Shown here piece by piece: positions 9,281 through 19,533 of a stretch of DNA of 64,000 nt; within the stretch, counting starts at the first letter, position 1; the number at the start of each line of letters is the position of its first letter. The notes beneath the pieces are model-generated. The model ran no database searches and was not told the origin of the DNA. It saw only the letters and a list, made by a program, of their open reading frames with translations. Source of the DNA: JAHEDH01 sp963745865 (GTDB lineage Bacteria; Actinomycetota; Acidimicrobiia; Spongiisociales; ZC4RG35); assembly GCA_963745865.1 (NCBI GenBank), contig CAVUYZ010000004.1, positions 372,001 to 436,000 of the forward strand, in the 5' to 3' direction. A program made the position numbers and the translations under genes.

Positions 9281-12200
9281 GTGCCAGCCCAGTTGTTCGA
9301 TGAACTGAAGATCGGCCTCGCCAACTCCGACCAGATTCGCGCCTGGTCGTTCGGAGAGGTCAAGAAGCCAGAGACCATCAACTACCGAACCCTCAAGCCC
9401 GAGAAGGAGGGTCTGTTCGACGAGCGGATCTTCGGTCCCCAGCGCGACTGGGAATGCTATTGCGGCAAGTACAAGAGGATTCGTTACAAGGGGATCATCT
9501 GCGAACGATGCGGCGTCGAAGTGACCCGGTCGAAAGTCCGTCGCGAGAGGATGGGCCACATCGAGCTCGCCGCTCCCGTGACTCACATCTGGTTCTTCAA
9601 GGGCGTCCCGAGCCGACTCGGTTACCTCCTCGACATGTCCCCGAAGGATCTCGAGAAGGTCATCTACTTCGCGTCCTACATGATCACGTCGGTCGACGAC
9701 GAGAAGCGCACCAAGGACATCCCCGAGCTCGAAGAGGCCATGGAGGCCGAGCTTCAGCTCGTGACCGAAGAGTTCGAGGAATGGCACGAGGTGCGTCTCG
9801 AGGCTCTCGAAGACGAGCTCGCTCGCATGGAAGAAGGCGGAGCCAAGACTCAGGAGATCTCGGCGCGTCGGCGCGAGGTCGAGCGCGAGATCAAGGACCG
9901 CAAGGAGCGCAGCGACCGCGAGATCGAACTCATCTCCGATGCGTTCGACATCTTCAAGAAGCTCGAGCCCAAGTCGCTCGTCGAGTCCGAGCAGCTGTGG
10001 CGCGAGATCTACGAGCGCTACCACGAGTACTTCACCGGAGGCATGGGCGCTGAGGCGATCCGCGACTTCCTGGGCAGGATCGATCTCGACGCCGAAATGG
10101 AACGACTCGAAGAGGACCTGAACGCCAACTCCGCCCAGAAGCGCCAGCGCGCCACTCAGCGGATGAAGGTCGTCAAGCCGTTCTTCGAGGGCAAGAACCG
10201 TCCAACCGACCTGATCATGGAGACGATCCCGGTCATCCCGCCGGACCTGCGCCCGATGGTGCAGCTCGACGGTGGCCGGTTCGCCACGTCCGACCTCAAC
10301 GACCTGTACCGACGCGTCATCAACCGGAACAACCGCCTCAAGCGGCTGCTGGACCTCGGCGCCCCGGAGATCATCGTCAACAACGAGAAGCGGATGCTCC
10401 AGGAGGCCGTCGACGCACTGTTCGACAACGGCCGCCGTGGTCGCGCCGTGACCGGACCTGGCAACCGGGCCCTGAAGTCACTGTCCGACATGCTCAAGGG
10501 GAAGCAGGGCCGTTTCCGTCAGAACCTGCTCGGAAAGCGCGTCGACTACTCCGGCCGTTCGGTCATCGTGGTGGGGCCACAGTTGAAGTTGCACCAGTGC
10601 GGTCTGCCGAAGATCATGGCGCTCGAGCTGTTCAAGCCGTTCGTCATGAAGCGCCTCGTCGATCGTGACATCGCTCAGAACATCAAGTCGGCCAAGCGGA
10701 TGGTCGAACGCCATCGCCCCCAGGTCTGGGACGTGCTCGGTGAGGTCATTCAGGAGCACCCAGTGCTGTTGAACCGTGCGCCGACGCTCCATCGACTGGG
10801 TATCCAGGCGTTCGAGCCGGTGCTGGTCGAGGGCAAGGCCATCCAGATCCACCCACTGGTGTGCGAGGCGTTCAACGCCGACTTCGATGGAGACCAGATG
10901 GCGGTGCACTTGCCGCTCTCAGCCGAGGCGCAGGCCGAGGCCCGCGTGCTGATGCTGTCGACCAACAACGTGCTGCGTCCCGCATCTGGCCGCCCGATCG
11001 TGACGCCGTCCCAGGACATGGTCATCGGTGTGTACTACCTGTCGGCAGATGCAGACGCTGACGGCAACCCCCGCGGTGGCGGTCGGGCCTTCGGCTCGGT
11101 CGATGAAGCCGTGATGGCGTACGACCTGGGCGAGCTCTCGCTGCAGGCACCGATCCGACTGCGTGTTGGCAACCTCGCCGGTACGCCGGAGATGCATGCC
11201 GACCTGATCGACACCTTGCCCAATCACCTGACTCCCGAGCCGGTCGACGGAACCAAACTGCTCGACACGACCCTCGGCAGGGCGCTGCTCAACACGGGAT
11301 TCCCAGAGAGCTTCCCGTACGTGAACAACACCGTCATCAAGTCAGACATCGGTCGGATCGTCGAGGCGATCATCGAGCGCTACCCGCGTTCGGCAGTCGC
11401 CGAGATGCTCGATGCGATCAAGACGCTCGGGTTCACGTACTCCACCAAGGCAGGTCTCACGATCGCGCTGGATGACGTCAAGACGCCTCCCAACAAGGCC
11501 GAGATCCTGGCTGCATACGAGGAGCGCGCCGACAAGGTCCAGTCGCTCTACAACAAGGGTGTCGTGACCGAGGAGGAGCGTCGTCAAGAGCTCATCGAGA
11601 TCTGGACCGAGGCGACGGACACGGTGAAGGACGCCATGATCGACCACATGAAGAAGGAGGCCTTCAACTCCGTCGACATGATGGTCGGATCCGGTGCCCG
11701 AGGGAACATCATGCAGCTGCGTCAGATTGCAGGCATGCGTGGCCTGGTCGCCAACCCACGGGGTGACATCATTCCCCGTCCGATCATCTCCAACTTCCGT
11801 GAGGGTCTCTCGGTGCTCGAGTACTTCATCTCGACGCACGGGGCTCGCAAGGGGCTGGCCGATACGGCATTGAGAACGGCCGACTCGGGTTACCTGACCC
11901 GCCGGCTGGTCGACGTGTCCCAGGAATTGATCGTCACCGAGCCCGACTGCGAAACGGACAAGGGAATCAAGATCGCGCTACTCGACGAGCGCGGCAACGT
12001 GATCCGGAATCTTCGGTCCCGGATCTTCGGTCGGGTGTTGGCCGATCCGATCAAGATCGACCGCAAGATGGTCGAGACTCGCGACGGCGACAAGCTGCGC
12101 GAAGGCGCAACCATCACCTCGAAGGCGCTCATCGCGGTCGAGGCTGTCGCCAAGGAAGTCGAGACGGTTCGAGTGCGTTCCGTTCTCACCTGCGACACCC

Positions 12201-13211
12201 AGGTCGGGATCTGCCAGGCGTGCTACGGCATGTCGCTGGCGACCGGCAAGAAGGTCGAGATCGGCGAGGCAGTCGGGATCATGGCTGCACAGTCGATCGG
12301 CGAGCCCGGCACCCAGCTGACGATGCGTACCTTCCACACTGGCGGTGTGGCGGGAGACGACATCACCCACGGTCTGCCACGCGTCGTCGAGCTGTTCGAG
12401 GCGAGGACGCCGAAGGGCAAGGCAACGCTGACCGACGAGGGTGGACCGATCCGCGAGATCGACGACGAGGACGGGCGCCGGCTCATCGTCGAGACCAAGG
12501 AGGGTGACGTCGTCTACAAGATCAGCCGTCGTTCCCGCCTTCGGGTTGCCGATGGCGACATCGTCGAGCCGGGTGACCAGCTCACCGAAGGACCGCTTGG
12601 ACCCGAAAGAGGTCCTCGAGATCCGGGGTGTTCGTGCTGCCCAGCAGTACCTCGTCGACCAGGTGCAGGAGGTCTACCGGAGCCAGGGCGTCGAGATCCA
12701 CGACAAGCACATCGAGCTGATCGTGCGTCAGATGCTGCGCCGGATCCGTGTGGTCAGCGCCAACGACGCCGGGTTCCTCCCGGCCGAGCTGGTCGACGAC
12801 ATGCGGTTCCGCGACACCAACAGGCAGCTCGTCGGTGAGGGCAAGCAGCCGGCAGAAGGCCGCCCGGAGTTGATGGGAATCACCAAGGCGTCGCTCGCCA
12901 CCGATTCTTGGCTCTCTGCGGCGTCGTTCCAGGAGACGACCCGGGTGCTGACGGACGCCGCCATCGGCGGGAAGTCCGACTACATGCGGGGTCTCAAGGA
13001 GAATGTGATCATCGGCAAGCTGATCCCAGCCGGAACCGGTTCGGTCGAGTACCAGGGGCTCCAGCCGGCGCTCCCGGGTGCCACGACGGTTGCGTCGCTC
13101 GGCATTCTCGGCGACATGCCGAGTGGGTCAGATGACCTCGGTCTGCCGGAGAATCCGGCCGAATGGCTCGCCAGCCTGGGCAATCAGGACGAGGACGAAG
13201 CCGAGGAGTAA
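9281..13211 (+). CDS. rpoC: DNA-directed RNA polymerase subunit beta' (one frameshift)
   Basis: The beta-prime subunit, about 1,309 residues, starting at GTG 9281 behind GAAGGAG. Visible landmarks in order: the first zinc site (CYCGKYKR...CERCGVE), the lid and rudder region, the catalytic magnesium loop NADFDGDQMAVH, the bridge/trigger region (GARGNIMQLRQIAGMRGLV), the second zinc site (CDTQVGICQACYG) and QSIGEPGTQLTMRTFH. The frame shifts once near 12599. Removing one G there yields the conserved LDPKEVLEIRG continuation and the normal C terminus, so a sequence error is the simplest explanation. It forms a two-gene operon with rpoB and is followed by a strong terminator. Confidence 0.97.
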
Positions 13212-13229
13212 TCCCTCGACAGTCACGTG

Positions 13230-13263
13230 AGCGAGGGGCGCCGATCGGCGCCCCTCGCTTTGT
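13230..13263 (+). terminator. rpoC intrinsic terminator
   Basis: A fully palindromic hairpin with a 12-bp GC-rich stem (arms GCGAGGGGCGCC and GGCGCCCCTCGC) and a GATC loop begins about 20 bases after the rpoC stop. It is followed by TTTGTTT, a good Rho-independent terminator. Confidence 0.92.
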
Positions 13264-13300
13264 TTCTGGGGTCGTGCTTCTTGCGACATGGCATGTGAAA

Positions 13301-13326
13301 CGGCCGGGCTCCGAAGAGCCCGGCCG
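13301..13326. other. Second hairpin after rpoC
   Basis: An 11-bp stem (CGGCCGGGCTC with GAGCCCGGCCG) closes a CGAA tetraloop. It has no T tract on the plus strand. On the minus strand it is followed by TTTCAC, so it may act as a back-up or opposite-strand terminator. Confidence 0.6.
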
Positions 13327-13570
13327 CGTGCTCCGTCCGGGCCGACAGCGCAGACGCCGGTTGACCGGCCGGAGCAACCTTGGTTGTCGGGTCTCCAGTC
13401 GACTTGCCGGGCTGCCGCAGTTAAGGCAATCGCGTGATCATCCTCTCTGCGGCAGGAGTGACTAGCCAGACTGTTCGTTCCTCGGGATGCCGAAAACACC
13501 CCCGGTCGACGAGGCACGGCGACGGATTGGCTTCCTAGAGTTCGGGTGAATGGTTACTGGGAGGTGCCAA
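13327..13570. other. Intergenic region without a recognised gene
   Basis: About 240 bases between the rpoC terminators and the secreted propeller gene. I looked for a c-di-AMP or cobalamin riboswitch and for promoter boxes but saw no convincing match. A GGGAGG ribosome-binding site close to the end serves the next gene. Confidence 0.6.
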
Positions 13571-15337
13571 ATGAAGACAAAGAAGAGAATCGTCCGCCAT
13601 CGCGACGACCTGTGCGATGGTCGCAAGCCTGGTCCCGCTGTTCGCCGTGCCGGCAGCGGCGGCATCGGAGCCGGAGGTTGTTGCCACCGGGCTCGATGCT
13701 CCGTGGAAGCTGACCGAAGGGCCGGATGGAGCGATGTACGTGGCCGAGGGTGGCTCCGGAGGCGACGTGTGCTCGATGGTCGTCGGGCCGGAGGGCGAAG
13801 AGGTGGAGGCGTGTGCCGGTGCCACCGGCGCGGTGACGGCCATCGACGCCGATGGGCAGCGTCGGGTGGCCACGGGCCTGCCGTCCGTGCAATTGGGCAG
13901 CGAGACGGTCGGTCCTCAAGGCATAGCCTTCGATTCACTCGGGAGGCTCCATGTGGTCACCGGCCTCGGCGGTGACGCTGCGGCACGGCTCGCGCTCGGG
14001 CTCGAGACGCTCGGCAGCCTGTTGCGCATCTCCTCGACCGGCGACGCCACGGTCGTGGCGGACCTGGTCGCATTCGAAGAAGCCAACGATCCAGATTCCG
14101 GGCTCCCGGGGGTGACCGGTCCCGACTCGAACCCATACGGTCTCGCTTTCGATGGGACCGACGCGCTCGTGACGGATGCCGGAGGCAACAGCTTGGTGCG
14201 GGTGACCCCGACCGATGGCCTCTGCGACCTGGGCCTGTGCGGGTCGGCGAGCCTCGAAGCTCTGTTCCCTCCCACGTTCGTCGATCCTCCGCCCTTCATC
14301 CCCGCACCGGGTCAGATTCCGATGCAAGCCGTGCCGACGAGCGTGGAGGTGACTGCGGGATCGATCCTGGTCAGCCAGCTCACCGGCTTCCCGTTCCCGG
14401 TCGGCGGAGCAACAATCTTCGATGTGTCGAGTGGGTCGCCTATCCCGGCGCTCACCGGCTTCACGAACGTGATCGACATGGCAATCGCCGAGGACGGCAC
14501 CATCTACGTGCTCGAATTCGCGGCGACATCTCTCCTGGATCCGGCCGGTCCGCAGCCGGCACTCATCCAGGTGAGGACCGATGGCACGAGGAAGGTGCTT
14601 CTGTATGGCGCCGAACTGCCGGTGCCCGGTGGCGTCGCCGTCGGGTCCGACGGCATGGTGTACATGTCCGTGTGCACGCTTGTGCGGCCCCGGTCAGGGG
14701 ATGGTGTGGAAGGTCGACCCGTCGGTGGCGAGTGATCCGGCTACAGCCGGTCGCCTGCGATCCCGACGAGGTGCCGGGAAGCGGATTCGCCGACATCGCC
14801 TCGAGCACACATCGCGATGCGATTCATTGCGCCGCATGGTGGGGCATTGTGAACGGGCTGTCTGCTGATACCTTCGGCCCGTCGCAGCCGATCACTCGTG
14901 GACAGGTGGCCTCGATGATCGCTCGATCGCTGATCGCCATGGGCTTCGATGTCAACGGCGACGTCGATGCGTTCACCGATGACGATGGTTCGGTCCACGA
15001 GGCCGACATCAACGCACTCGCTGCGATCGATGTCATCCTCGGGCGAGCGGATGGAACAGTCGATGCGGATGCGTCCGTAACCCGGGCGGAGGTGGCCACG
15101 CTGCTCGCTCGGACGTACGACGCGGCAACCGGCTCACCGCTCGCGGCCGGTGACGATGCGTTCACCGATGACGATGGTTCGGTTCATGAGGCCGACATCG
15201 ACGCCGCCGCCTCGGCAGGCTGGGTGAACGGTATCGGTGGGGGGTTGTACGACCCCTTTGGTGCCGCGACACGTGCGCAGTTCGCCTCGATGGTCACCCG
15301 CATGCTCTCGACCGTGCTCGGCAGTACAACCGGATGA
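13571..15337 (+). CDS. Secreted ScyD/ScyE-like beta-propeller protein with S-layer homology repeats (three frameshifts)
   Basis: Reconstructed as one exported protein of about 588 residues. The N terminus MKTKKRIVR continues, after one extra base near 13595, into a signal-peptide core (MVASLVPLFAVPAAAAS). Next comes a ScyD/ScyE-family propeller with repeats such as ATGLDAPWKLTEGPDGAMYVAE, DSNPYGLAFDGTDALVTDAGGN and GGVAVGSDGMVYMS. Shifts near 14680 and 14740 lead through GQGMVWKVDPS to three S-layer homology-like repeats (FADIASSTHRDAI, AFTDDDGSVHEADI twice). These repeats normally bind the protein non-covalently to cell-wall polymers. The substrate of the propeller is unknown. A GGGAGG site precedes the ATG. 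The three shifts are each one base and match the error pattern elsewhere, so I treat the gene as functional. Confidence 0.7.
14966..15010 (+). repeat. S-layer module DNA repeat, copy 1
   Basis: A 45-base block encoding DAFTDDDGSVHEADI that recurs at 15155-15199 with only two base changes. The near identity points to recent duplication or gene conversion of the S-layer module within this gene. Confidence 0.85.
15155..15199 (+). repeat. S-layer module DNA repeat, copy 2
   Basis: Second copy of the 45-base block, differing from the first only at two synonymous third positions (Val and His codons). The adjacent bases diverge. Confidence 0.85.
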
Positions 15338-15345
15338 CTCGATGT

Positions 15346-15379
15346 CGGGGTGGGCGCGATCCAGATCGCGCCCACCCCG
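15346..15379 (+). terminator. Terminator-like hairpin after the propeller gene
   Basis: A 15-bp perfect stem (CGGGGTGGGCGCGAT with ATCGCGCCCACCCCG) and a CCAG loop lie nine bases after the stop codon. There is no T tract, but stem length and position fit a terminator. Confidence 0.75.
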
Positions 15380-15520
15380 GCCCGACAACCACATTGACGC
15401 GCATCTCCGCAGGGCTGCCTGGTCGTGATGTTGGATGCGTCGTTCATGTGACGTTTGACACTTCCGAATGCCCCACCCACCTCATACGTTGCTCCCAGCC
15501 GCGAGTCGACAGGAGTCGTC

Positions 15521-16271
15521 ATGGACACGTCACGTCATTCCAACCGTGTAGCCATCGTCACGGGGGCAGCATCGGGGATCGGCAGAGCTACGGCGGTCAG
15601 GCTGGCGGGGGAGGGCGCACGGGTGATCGCGTGCGATGTCTCCCAGGCGGGACTCGATGAGACGCTCGGCGAGCTCGGCGACGGGCATACGACGGTTGTG
15701 GCGGATGTGACATCCCAGACAGACGTCGACCGCATCATCGCCGAAGCCGGTGGAGACATCGACATCCTGGCAAATATCGCAGGCATCATGGATCACTTCC
15801 TGCCTCTCGGGGAGCTCGACGATGACACCTGGGGCAGGGTGATCGGCGTCAACCTCACAGGGGTGATGCGGCTCACCCGGGCGGTGCTTCCGGTGATGCA
15901 GGACGACGGGGCATGGAGCGATCGTGACGGTCGCTTCGGAGGCGTCTCTCGGAGCGGGTGCCGCCGGTGCTGCCTACACGGCGTCGAAGCATGGTGTGAT
16001 CGGTCTCGTGCGACACGTCGCATTCTTCTACGGCCCCTCGGGAATCCGATCGAACGCTGTGCTCCCCGGAGCGGTCGAAACCGGGATCGGAGCCACCGCC
16101 GAGCCGAGGAGCGATTGGGTGATGCCGCGTGCCCAGTTGAAGATGGCGACCATGGGTCCGGTCGCCCAGCCCGACCAGATCGCAACAGTCGTTTCGTGGC
16201 TGGCGAGCGAGGAGGCGTCGAACGTGAACGGGGCGCTGGTCACGTCGGATGGAGGGTGGTCGGCTGCCTGA
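15521..16271 (+). CDS. Short-chain dehydrogenase/reductase (one frameshift)
   Basis: A second, unrelated-looking SDR of about 249 residues. It carries the cofactor motif TGAASGIGRATA, the aspartate of an NAD-preferring enzyme (VIACDVS), ILANIAGIM in place of NNAG, VASEASLGAGAAGAAYTASKHG with the catalytic Ser and Tyr-x-x-x-Lys, and the C-terminal GALVTSDGGWSA motif. An extra T at about 15914 breaks the frame between MQDDGA and IVTVAS; removing it restores the family sequence exactly. The ATG at 15521 has CAGGAG upstream. The substrate is not predictable. It stands alone between the propeller gene and the str operon promoter. Confidence 0.88.
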
Positions 16272-16320
16272 TCTCTCGACCAGTTCGAGGGATCCGCGGT
16301 TTGCCCCGTGCGCCCGGCTT

Positions 16321-16349
16321 TTGACCGCTTCGAGATGGTCCCATATACT
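16321..16349 (+). promoter_or_regulatory. str operon promoter
   Basis: TTGACC and TATACT spaced by 17 bases form a near-consensus housekeeping promoter. It lies about 150 bases upstream of rpsL and should drive rpsL-rpsG-fusA, possibly with tuf. Confidence 0.85.
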
Positions 16350-16455
16350 TACGAACCGCAGAGCCGGTGCAATGCTGCCCGGATCTGCTCCCTTCTCTCT
16401 TGATGAGCGCCGAGTCAGGCGTGTGTCTGGAGGGCGGAGCCACATGAGAAATCGC

Positions 16456-16477
16456 AGCGGGCATCGCCGATGCCGCT
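16456..16477 (+). promoter_or_regulatory. Hairpin in the rpsL leader
   Basis: A nine-bp hairpin with one bulged G and a three-base loop (arms AGCG-G-GCATC and GATGCCGCT) ends ten bases before the rpsL ribosome-binding site. It could modulate translation of rpsL. The rest of the leader from 16357 shows no further clear element. Confidence 0.4.
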
Positions 16478-16496
16478 CAGCGCGACAGGAGAAGAT

Positions 16497-16868
16497 TTGC
16501 CGACCATCCAGCAGCTGGTCCGTGACGGCCGGAAGAAGAAGAAGAAGAAGGCCAAGACCGCCGGTCTGGCAGGCGCGCCGCAACGCCGCGGCGTCTGCAC
16601 ACGTGTGTACACCGTGAGCCCCAAGAAGCCGAACTCTGCGCTTCGGAAGGTCTGCCGCGTTCGCCTCTCGAGTGGCATGGAAGTCACCGCATACATCCCC
16701 GGCGAGGGTCACAACCTCCAGGAGCACAGCATCGTGCTCGTCCGTGGAGGGCGTGTTCGCGATCTCCCGGGTGTCCGGTACAAGGTCATTCGCGGAGCGC
16801 TCGATGCCGCATCAGTGAGCAACCGCAAGCAAGCACGCTCACGCTACGGAACGAAGAAGGAGAGCTGA
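16497..16868 (+). CDS. rpsL: 30S ribosomal protein S12
   Basis: S12, 123 residues, part of the decoding site. The start is TTG at 16497, five bases after AGGAG; the encoded N terminus PTIQQLVR is the family one, so the rare start codon is well supported. The segment RKKKKKKAK contains six lysines from an AAG run, where most relatives have a mixed sequence. Residue 43 is the usual Lys (SPKKPNSALRK), but residue 88 is Arg (RGGRVRDLPGVRY) where nearly all bacteria have Lys. That change confers streptomycin resistance in Mycobacterium tuberculosis and E. coli. First gene of the str operon; rpsG follows after one base. Confidence 0.97.
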   Translation: MPTIQQLVRDGRKKKKKKAKTAGLAGAPQRRGVCTRVYTVSPKKPNSALRKVCRVRLSSGMEVTAYIPGEGHNLQEHSIVLVRGGRVRDLPGVRYKVIRGALDAASVSNRKQARSRYGTKKES

Positions 16869-16869
16869 C

Positions 16870-17337
16870 ATGCGTCGCGCGCCAGCACAGAAGCGGAAAA
16901 TCGAGCCCGATCCGGTCTTCAAGAGCGCCCTGGTCAGCCAGGTGATCAACAAGGTGCTCCTCGACGGCAAGAAGGACACCGCTCGCAAGATCGTCTACGA
17001 CGCCCTCGAGGTCGTCGAGCGTCGCGTCAACCAGGATCCGACGATCGTCCTCAAGCGGGCGATCGAGAACATCCGCCCTCAGCTCGAGGTCAAGTCCCGG
17101 CGTGTCGGTGGATCGTCGTACCAGGTGCCGATCGAGGTCCCGCCCCGCCGCTCCAACACACTCGCAGTCCGGTGGCTCGTGAACTTCGCCCGTCGTCGAC
17201 GCGAGCCGGAGATGTCGATGCGGCTGGCAAACGAGATCATGGACGCCTCCAACAACGGCGGTGCTGCCGTGAAGCGGAAGGAAGACGTCCACAAGATGGC
17301 GGAGTCGAACAAGGCATTCGCCCACTACCGCTGGTAG
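16870..17337 (+). CDS. rpsG: 30S ribosomal protein S7
   Basis: S7, 155 residues, the primary assembly protein of the 30S head and a translational repressor of the str operon in E. coli. Clear family sequence from RRAPAQKRKIEPDPVF through GGSSYQVPIEVPPRR to KMAESNKAFAHYRW. The start codon follows the rpsL stop by one base, so translation is probably coupled. fusA starts 86 bases downstream, a longer gap that could carry regulatory structure, although I see no strong hairpin there. Confidence 0.97.
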   Translation: MRRAPAQKRKIEPDPVFKSALVSQVINKVLLDGKKDTARKIVYDALEVVERRVNQDPTIVLKRAIENIRPQLEVKSRRVGGSSYQVPIEVPPRRSNTLAVRWLVNFARRRREPEMSMRLANEIMDASNNGGAAVKRKEDVHKMAESNKAFAHYRW

Positions 17338-17423
17338 TCCGCTCACATCATTGACGTCCGGCAGTCCCACTTCCACCGCGGTCGTGGGATTGTTGGATTC
17401 ACGACCTGAACCGAAAGAGACAC

Positions 17424-19511
17424 ATGGCTAAACGAGACATCCCGCTCGAAAAGGTGCGAAACATCGGCATCATGGCCCACATCGACGCGGGAAAGACCAC
17501 CCTCACCGAGCGGATCCTCTTCTACACGGGGCGCAACTACAAGCTGGGTGAGGTTCACGAGGGTGCCGCCACGATGGACTGGATGGAGCAGGAGCAGGAG
17601 CGAGGGATCACCATCACCTCGGCTGCGACCACCGCGCTGTGGGATGGCCACACCATCAACATCATCGACACCCCTGGTCACGTCGACTTCACGGTCGAGG
17701 TGGAGCGCTCGCTTCGCGTCCTCGACGGTGCGGTCGCAGTCTTCGACGGTGTGGCCGGCGTCGAGCCTCAGTCGGAGACGGTGTGGCGCCAGGCCGACCG
17801 ATATGGTGTCCCGCGCATCTGCTTCATCAACAAGCTCGACCGAACCGGTGCCGACTTCTATGCCGATGTCGACTCCATCGTCGAGCGCCTCCATGCCAAG
17901 CCTCTGGTCATGCAGCTACCGATCGGCAAAGAGTCGGGCTTCCGCGGCGTCGTCGATCTCGTCGAGATGAATGCGACCTTCTGGCTCGACGACCTCGGCA
18001 AGGAATTCGAGATCCGAGAAATCCCCGAAGATCTCAACGAGCTCGCTGCCGAATATCGGACGGCGCTCGTCGAGGCTGTGGCCGAGGTCGACGAGGAGCT
18101 CCTCGAGAAGTTCTTCGAAAATGGCGACCTCACGTCAGAAGAACTCAAGGCCGGCGTCCGCAAGGGCTGTCTCAAACATGAGTTCACTCCGGTCTTCTGC
18201 GGCTCGGCGTTCAAGAACAAGGGTGTCCAGAAACTGCTCGACGCAGTCGTCGCCTATCTGCCCAGCCCGCACGATCTTCCGGCAGTGTCGGGGTTCGCTC
18301 CCGGCGACGAGGAGAACGAGCTGAAGCGCAAACCCAGCGACGACGAGCCGTTCTCGGCGCTCGCCTTCAAGATCATGTCGGATCCCCATGTCGGCAAGCT
18401 CACCTATTTCCGCGTGTACTCGGGGAGAATGGCGAAGGGCGACACGATCATCAACACGACCACAGGCAAGAAGGAGCGCATCGGCCGCCTGCTGCGGATG
18501 CACGCCAACACCCGTGAGGACATCGATGAGATCATGACCGGCGACATCATCGCCGGTGTCGGGCTCAAGAACGTCAAGACCGGGGACACCCTCTCGGACT
18601 CCGACCACGAGATCCAGCTCGAGTCGATGACGTTCCCCGCTCCCGTGATCTCGGTCGCCATCGAGCCCAAGACCAAGTCGGACGAGGAGAAACTGTCCGA
18701 AGCGTTGCAGCGTCTCGCCGAGGAGGACCCGACGTTCGTGGTCCACACCGACGAGGACACGGGCCAGACGATCATCGAGGGAATGGGCGAGTTGCATCTC
18801 GAAGTGCTCGTCGATCGCCTACTCCGCGAGTTCCGCGTCGAGGCCAATGTCGGCAAGCCGCAGGTCGCCTATCGCGAGACGATCAAGCGTCCCATCGAGA
18901 AGGTCGATCTGAAGTACGCCAAGCAGACCGGTGGCAAGGGCCAATACGCCCACATCGTCATCAACCTGGAGCCGACCGGCCCCGGCGGTGGGTTCGAGTT
19001 CGTCGACGAGATCAAGGGAGGCCGCGTGCCGCGTGAGTTCATCCCCTCGGTGGGAGCCGGGATCAGGGATGCCCTCGACAACGGTGTGCTCGCTGGATAC
19101 CCGCTGGTCGATCTCCGCGCCATTCTCGTGGATGGCTCGTACCACGATGTCGACTCGTCGGAGATGGCATTTCGTATTGCAGGATCCATGGCACTGCAGG
19201 AGGCCGCCCGCAGGGCCGGCGTGAAGCTGCTCGAACCGGTGATGGAGGTCGAGGTCACGACACCCGAGGACTACATGGGTGAGGTCATCGGCGACATCAA
19301 CTCCCGTCGCGGTCAGATCGAGTCGATGGTCGACCGGTCAGGTGTGAAGATGGTGAAGTCGCTCGTGCCGCTGTCCGAGATGTTCGGATACGTTGGCGAC
19401 CTCCGCTCCAAGACCCAGGGTCGGGCGAACTACAGCATGCAGTTCAATTCATATCAGGACGTGCCGAGCAACATCTCCGAGGAGATCGTTGCAACCCGGC
19501 GCGGCGAGTAG
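17424..19511 (+). CDS. fusA: Elongation factor G
   Basis: EF-G, 695 residues, the translocation GTPase. G-domain motifs are intact: AHIDAGKTT (P loop), the switch sequence RGITITSAAT, DTPGHVDF and NKLDRTGAD. Domains II to V follow, with GMGELHLEVLVDRL and the C-terminal LRSKTQGRANYSMQF characteristic of the bacterial elongation form. Codon usage is strongly C-ending, as in the neighbouring ribosomal genes, in sharp contrast to the tuf gene next door. It is the third gene of the str operon and is separated from tuf by 22 bases that contain AGAGGAAG. Confidence 0.98.
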   Translation: MAKRDIPLEKVRNIGIMAHIDAGKTTLTERILFYTGRNYKLGEVHEGAATMDWMEQEQERGITITSAATTALWDGHTINIIDTPGHVDFTVEVERSLRVLDGAVAVFDGVAGVEPQSETVWRQADRYGVPRICFINKLDRTGADFYADVDSIVERLHAKPLVMQLPIGKESGFRGVVDLVEMNATFWLDDLGKEFEIREIPEDLNELAAEYRTALVEAVAEVDEELLEKFFENGDLTSEELKAGVRKGCLKHEFTPVFCGSAFKNKGVQKLLDAVVAYLPSPHDLPAVSGFAPGDEENELKRKPSDDEPFSALAFKIMSDPHVGKLTYFRVYSGRMAKGDTIINTTTGKKERIGRLLRMHANTREDIDEIMTGDIIAGVGLKNVKTGDTLSDSDHEIQLESMTFPAPVISVAIEPKTKSDEEKLSEALQRLAEEDPTFVVHTDEDTGQTIIEGMGELHLEVLVDRLLREFRVEANVGKPQVAYRETIKRPIEKVDLKYAKQTGGKGQYAHIVINLEPTGPGGGFEFVDEIKGGRVPREFIPSVGAGIRDALDNGVLAGYPLVDLRAILVDGSYHDVDSSEMAFRIAGSMALQEAARRAGVKLLEPVMEVEVTTPEDYMGEVIGDINSRRGQIESMVDRSGVKMVKSLVPLSEMFGYVGDLRSKTQGRANYSMQFNSYQDVPSNISEEIVATRRGE

Positions 19512-19533
19512 CTCCGAGAGAGGAAGAAAGATT

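Noticed and set aside
6225..12600. Programmed ribosomal frameshifting in rpoB and rpoC
   Set aside because: No slippery heptamer plus pseudoknot arrangement is seen, and many unrelated genes in the window show similar one-base shifts in homopolymers, so sequence error is simpler.
13327..13570. Possible riboswitch (c-di-AMP or cobalamin type) before the secreted propeller gene
   Set aside because: Secreted wall proteins in actinobacteria often have such leaders, but I could not find the conserved core bases.
16530..16552. AAG repeat in rpsL as a phase-variation tract
   Set aside because: The run encodes lysines in a naturally basic, variable segment of S12, and changes in frame there would be lethal.
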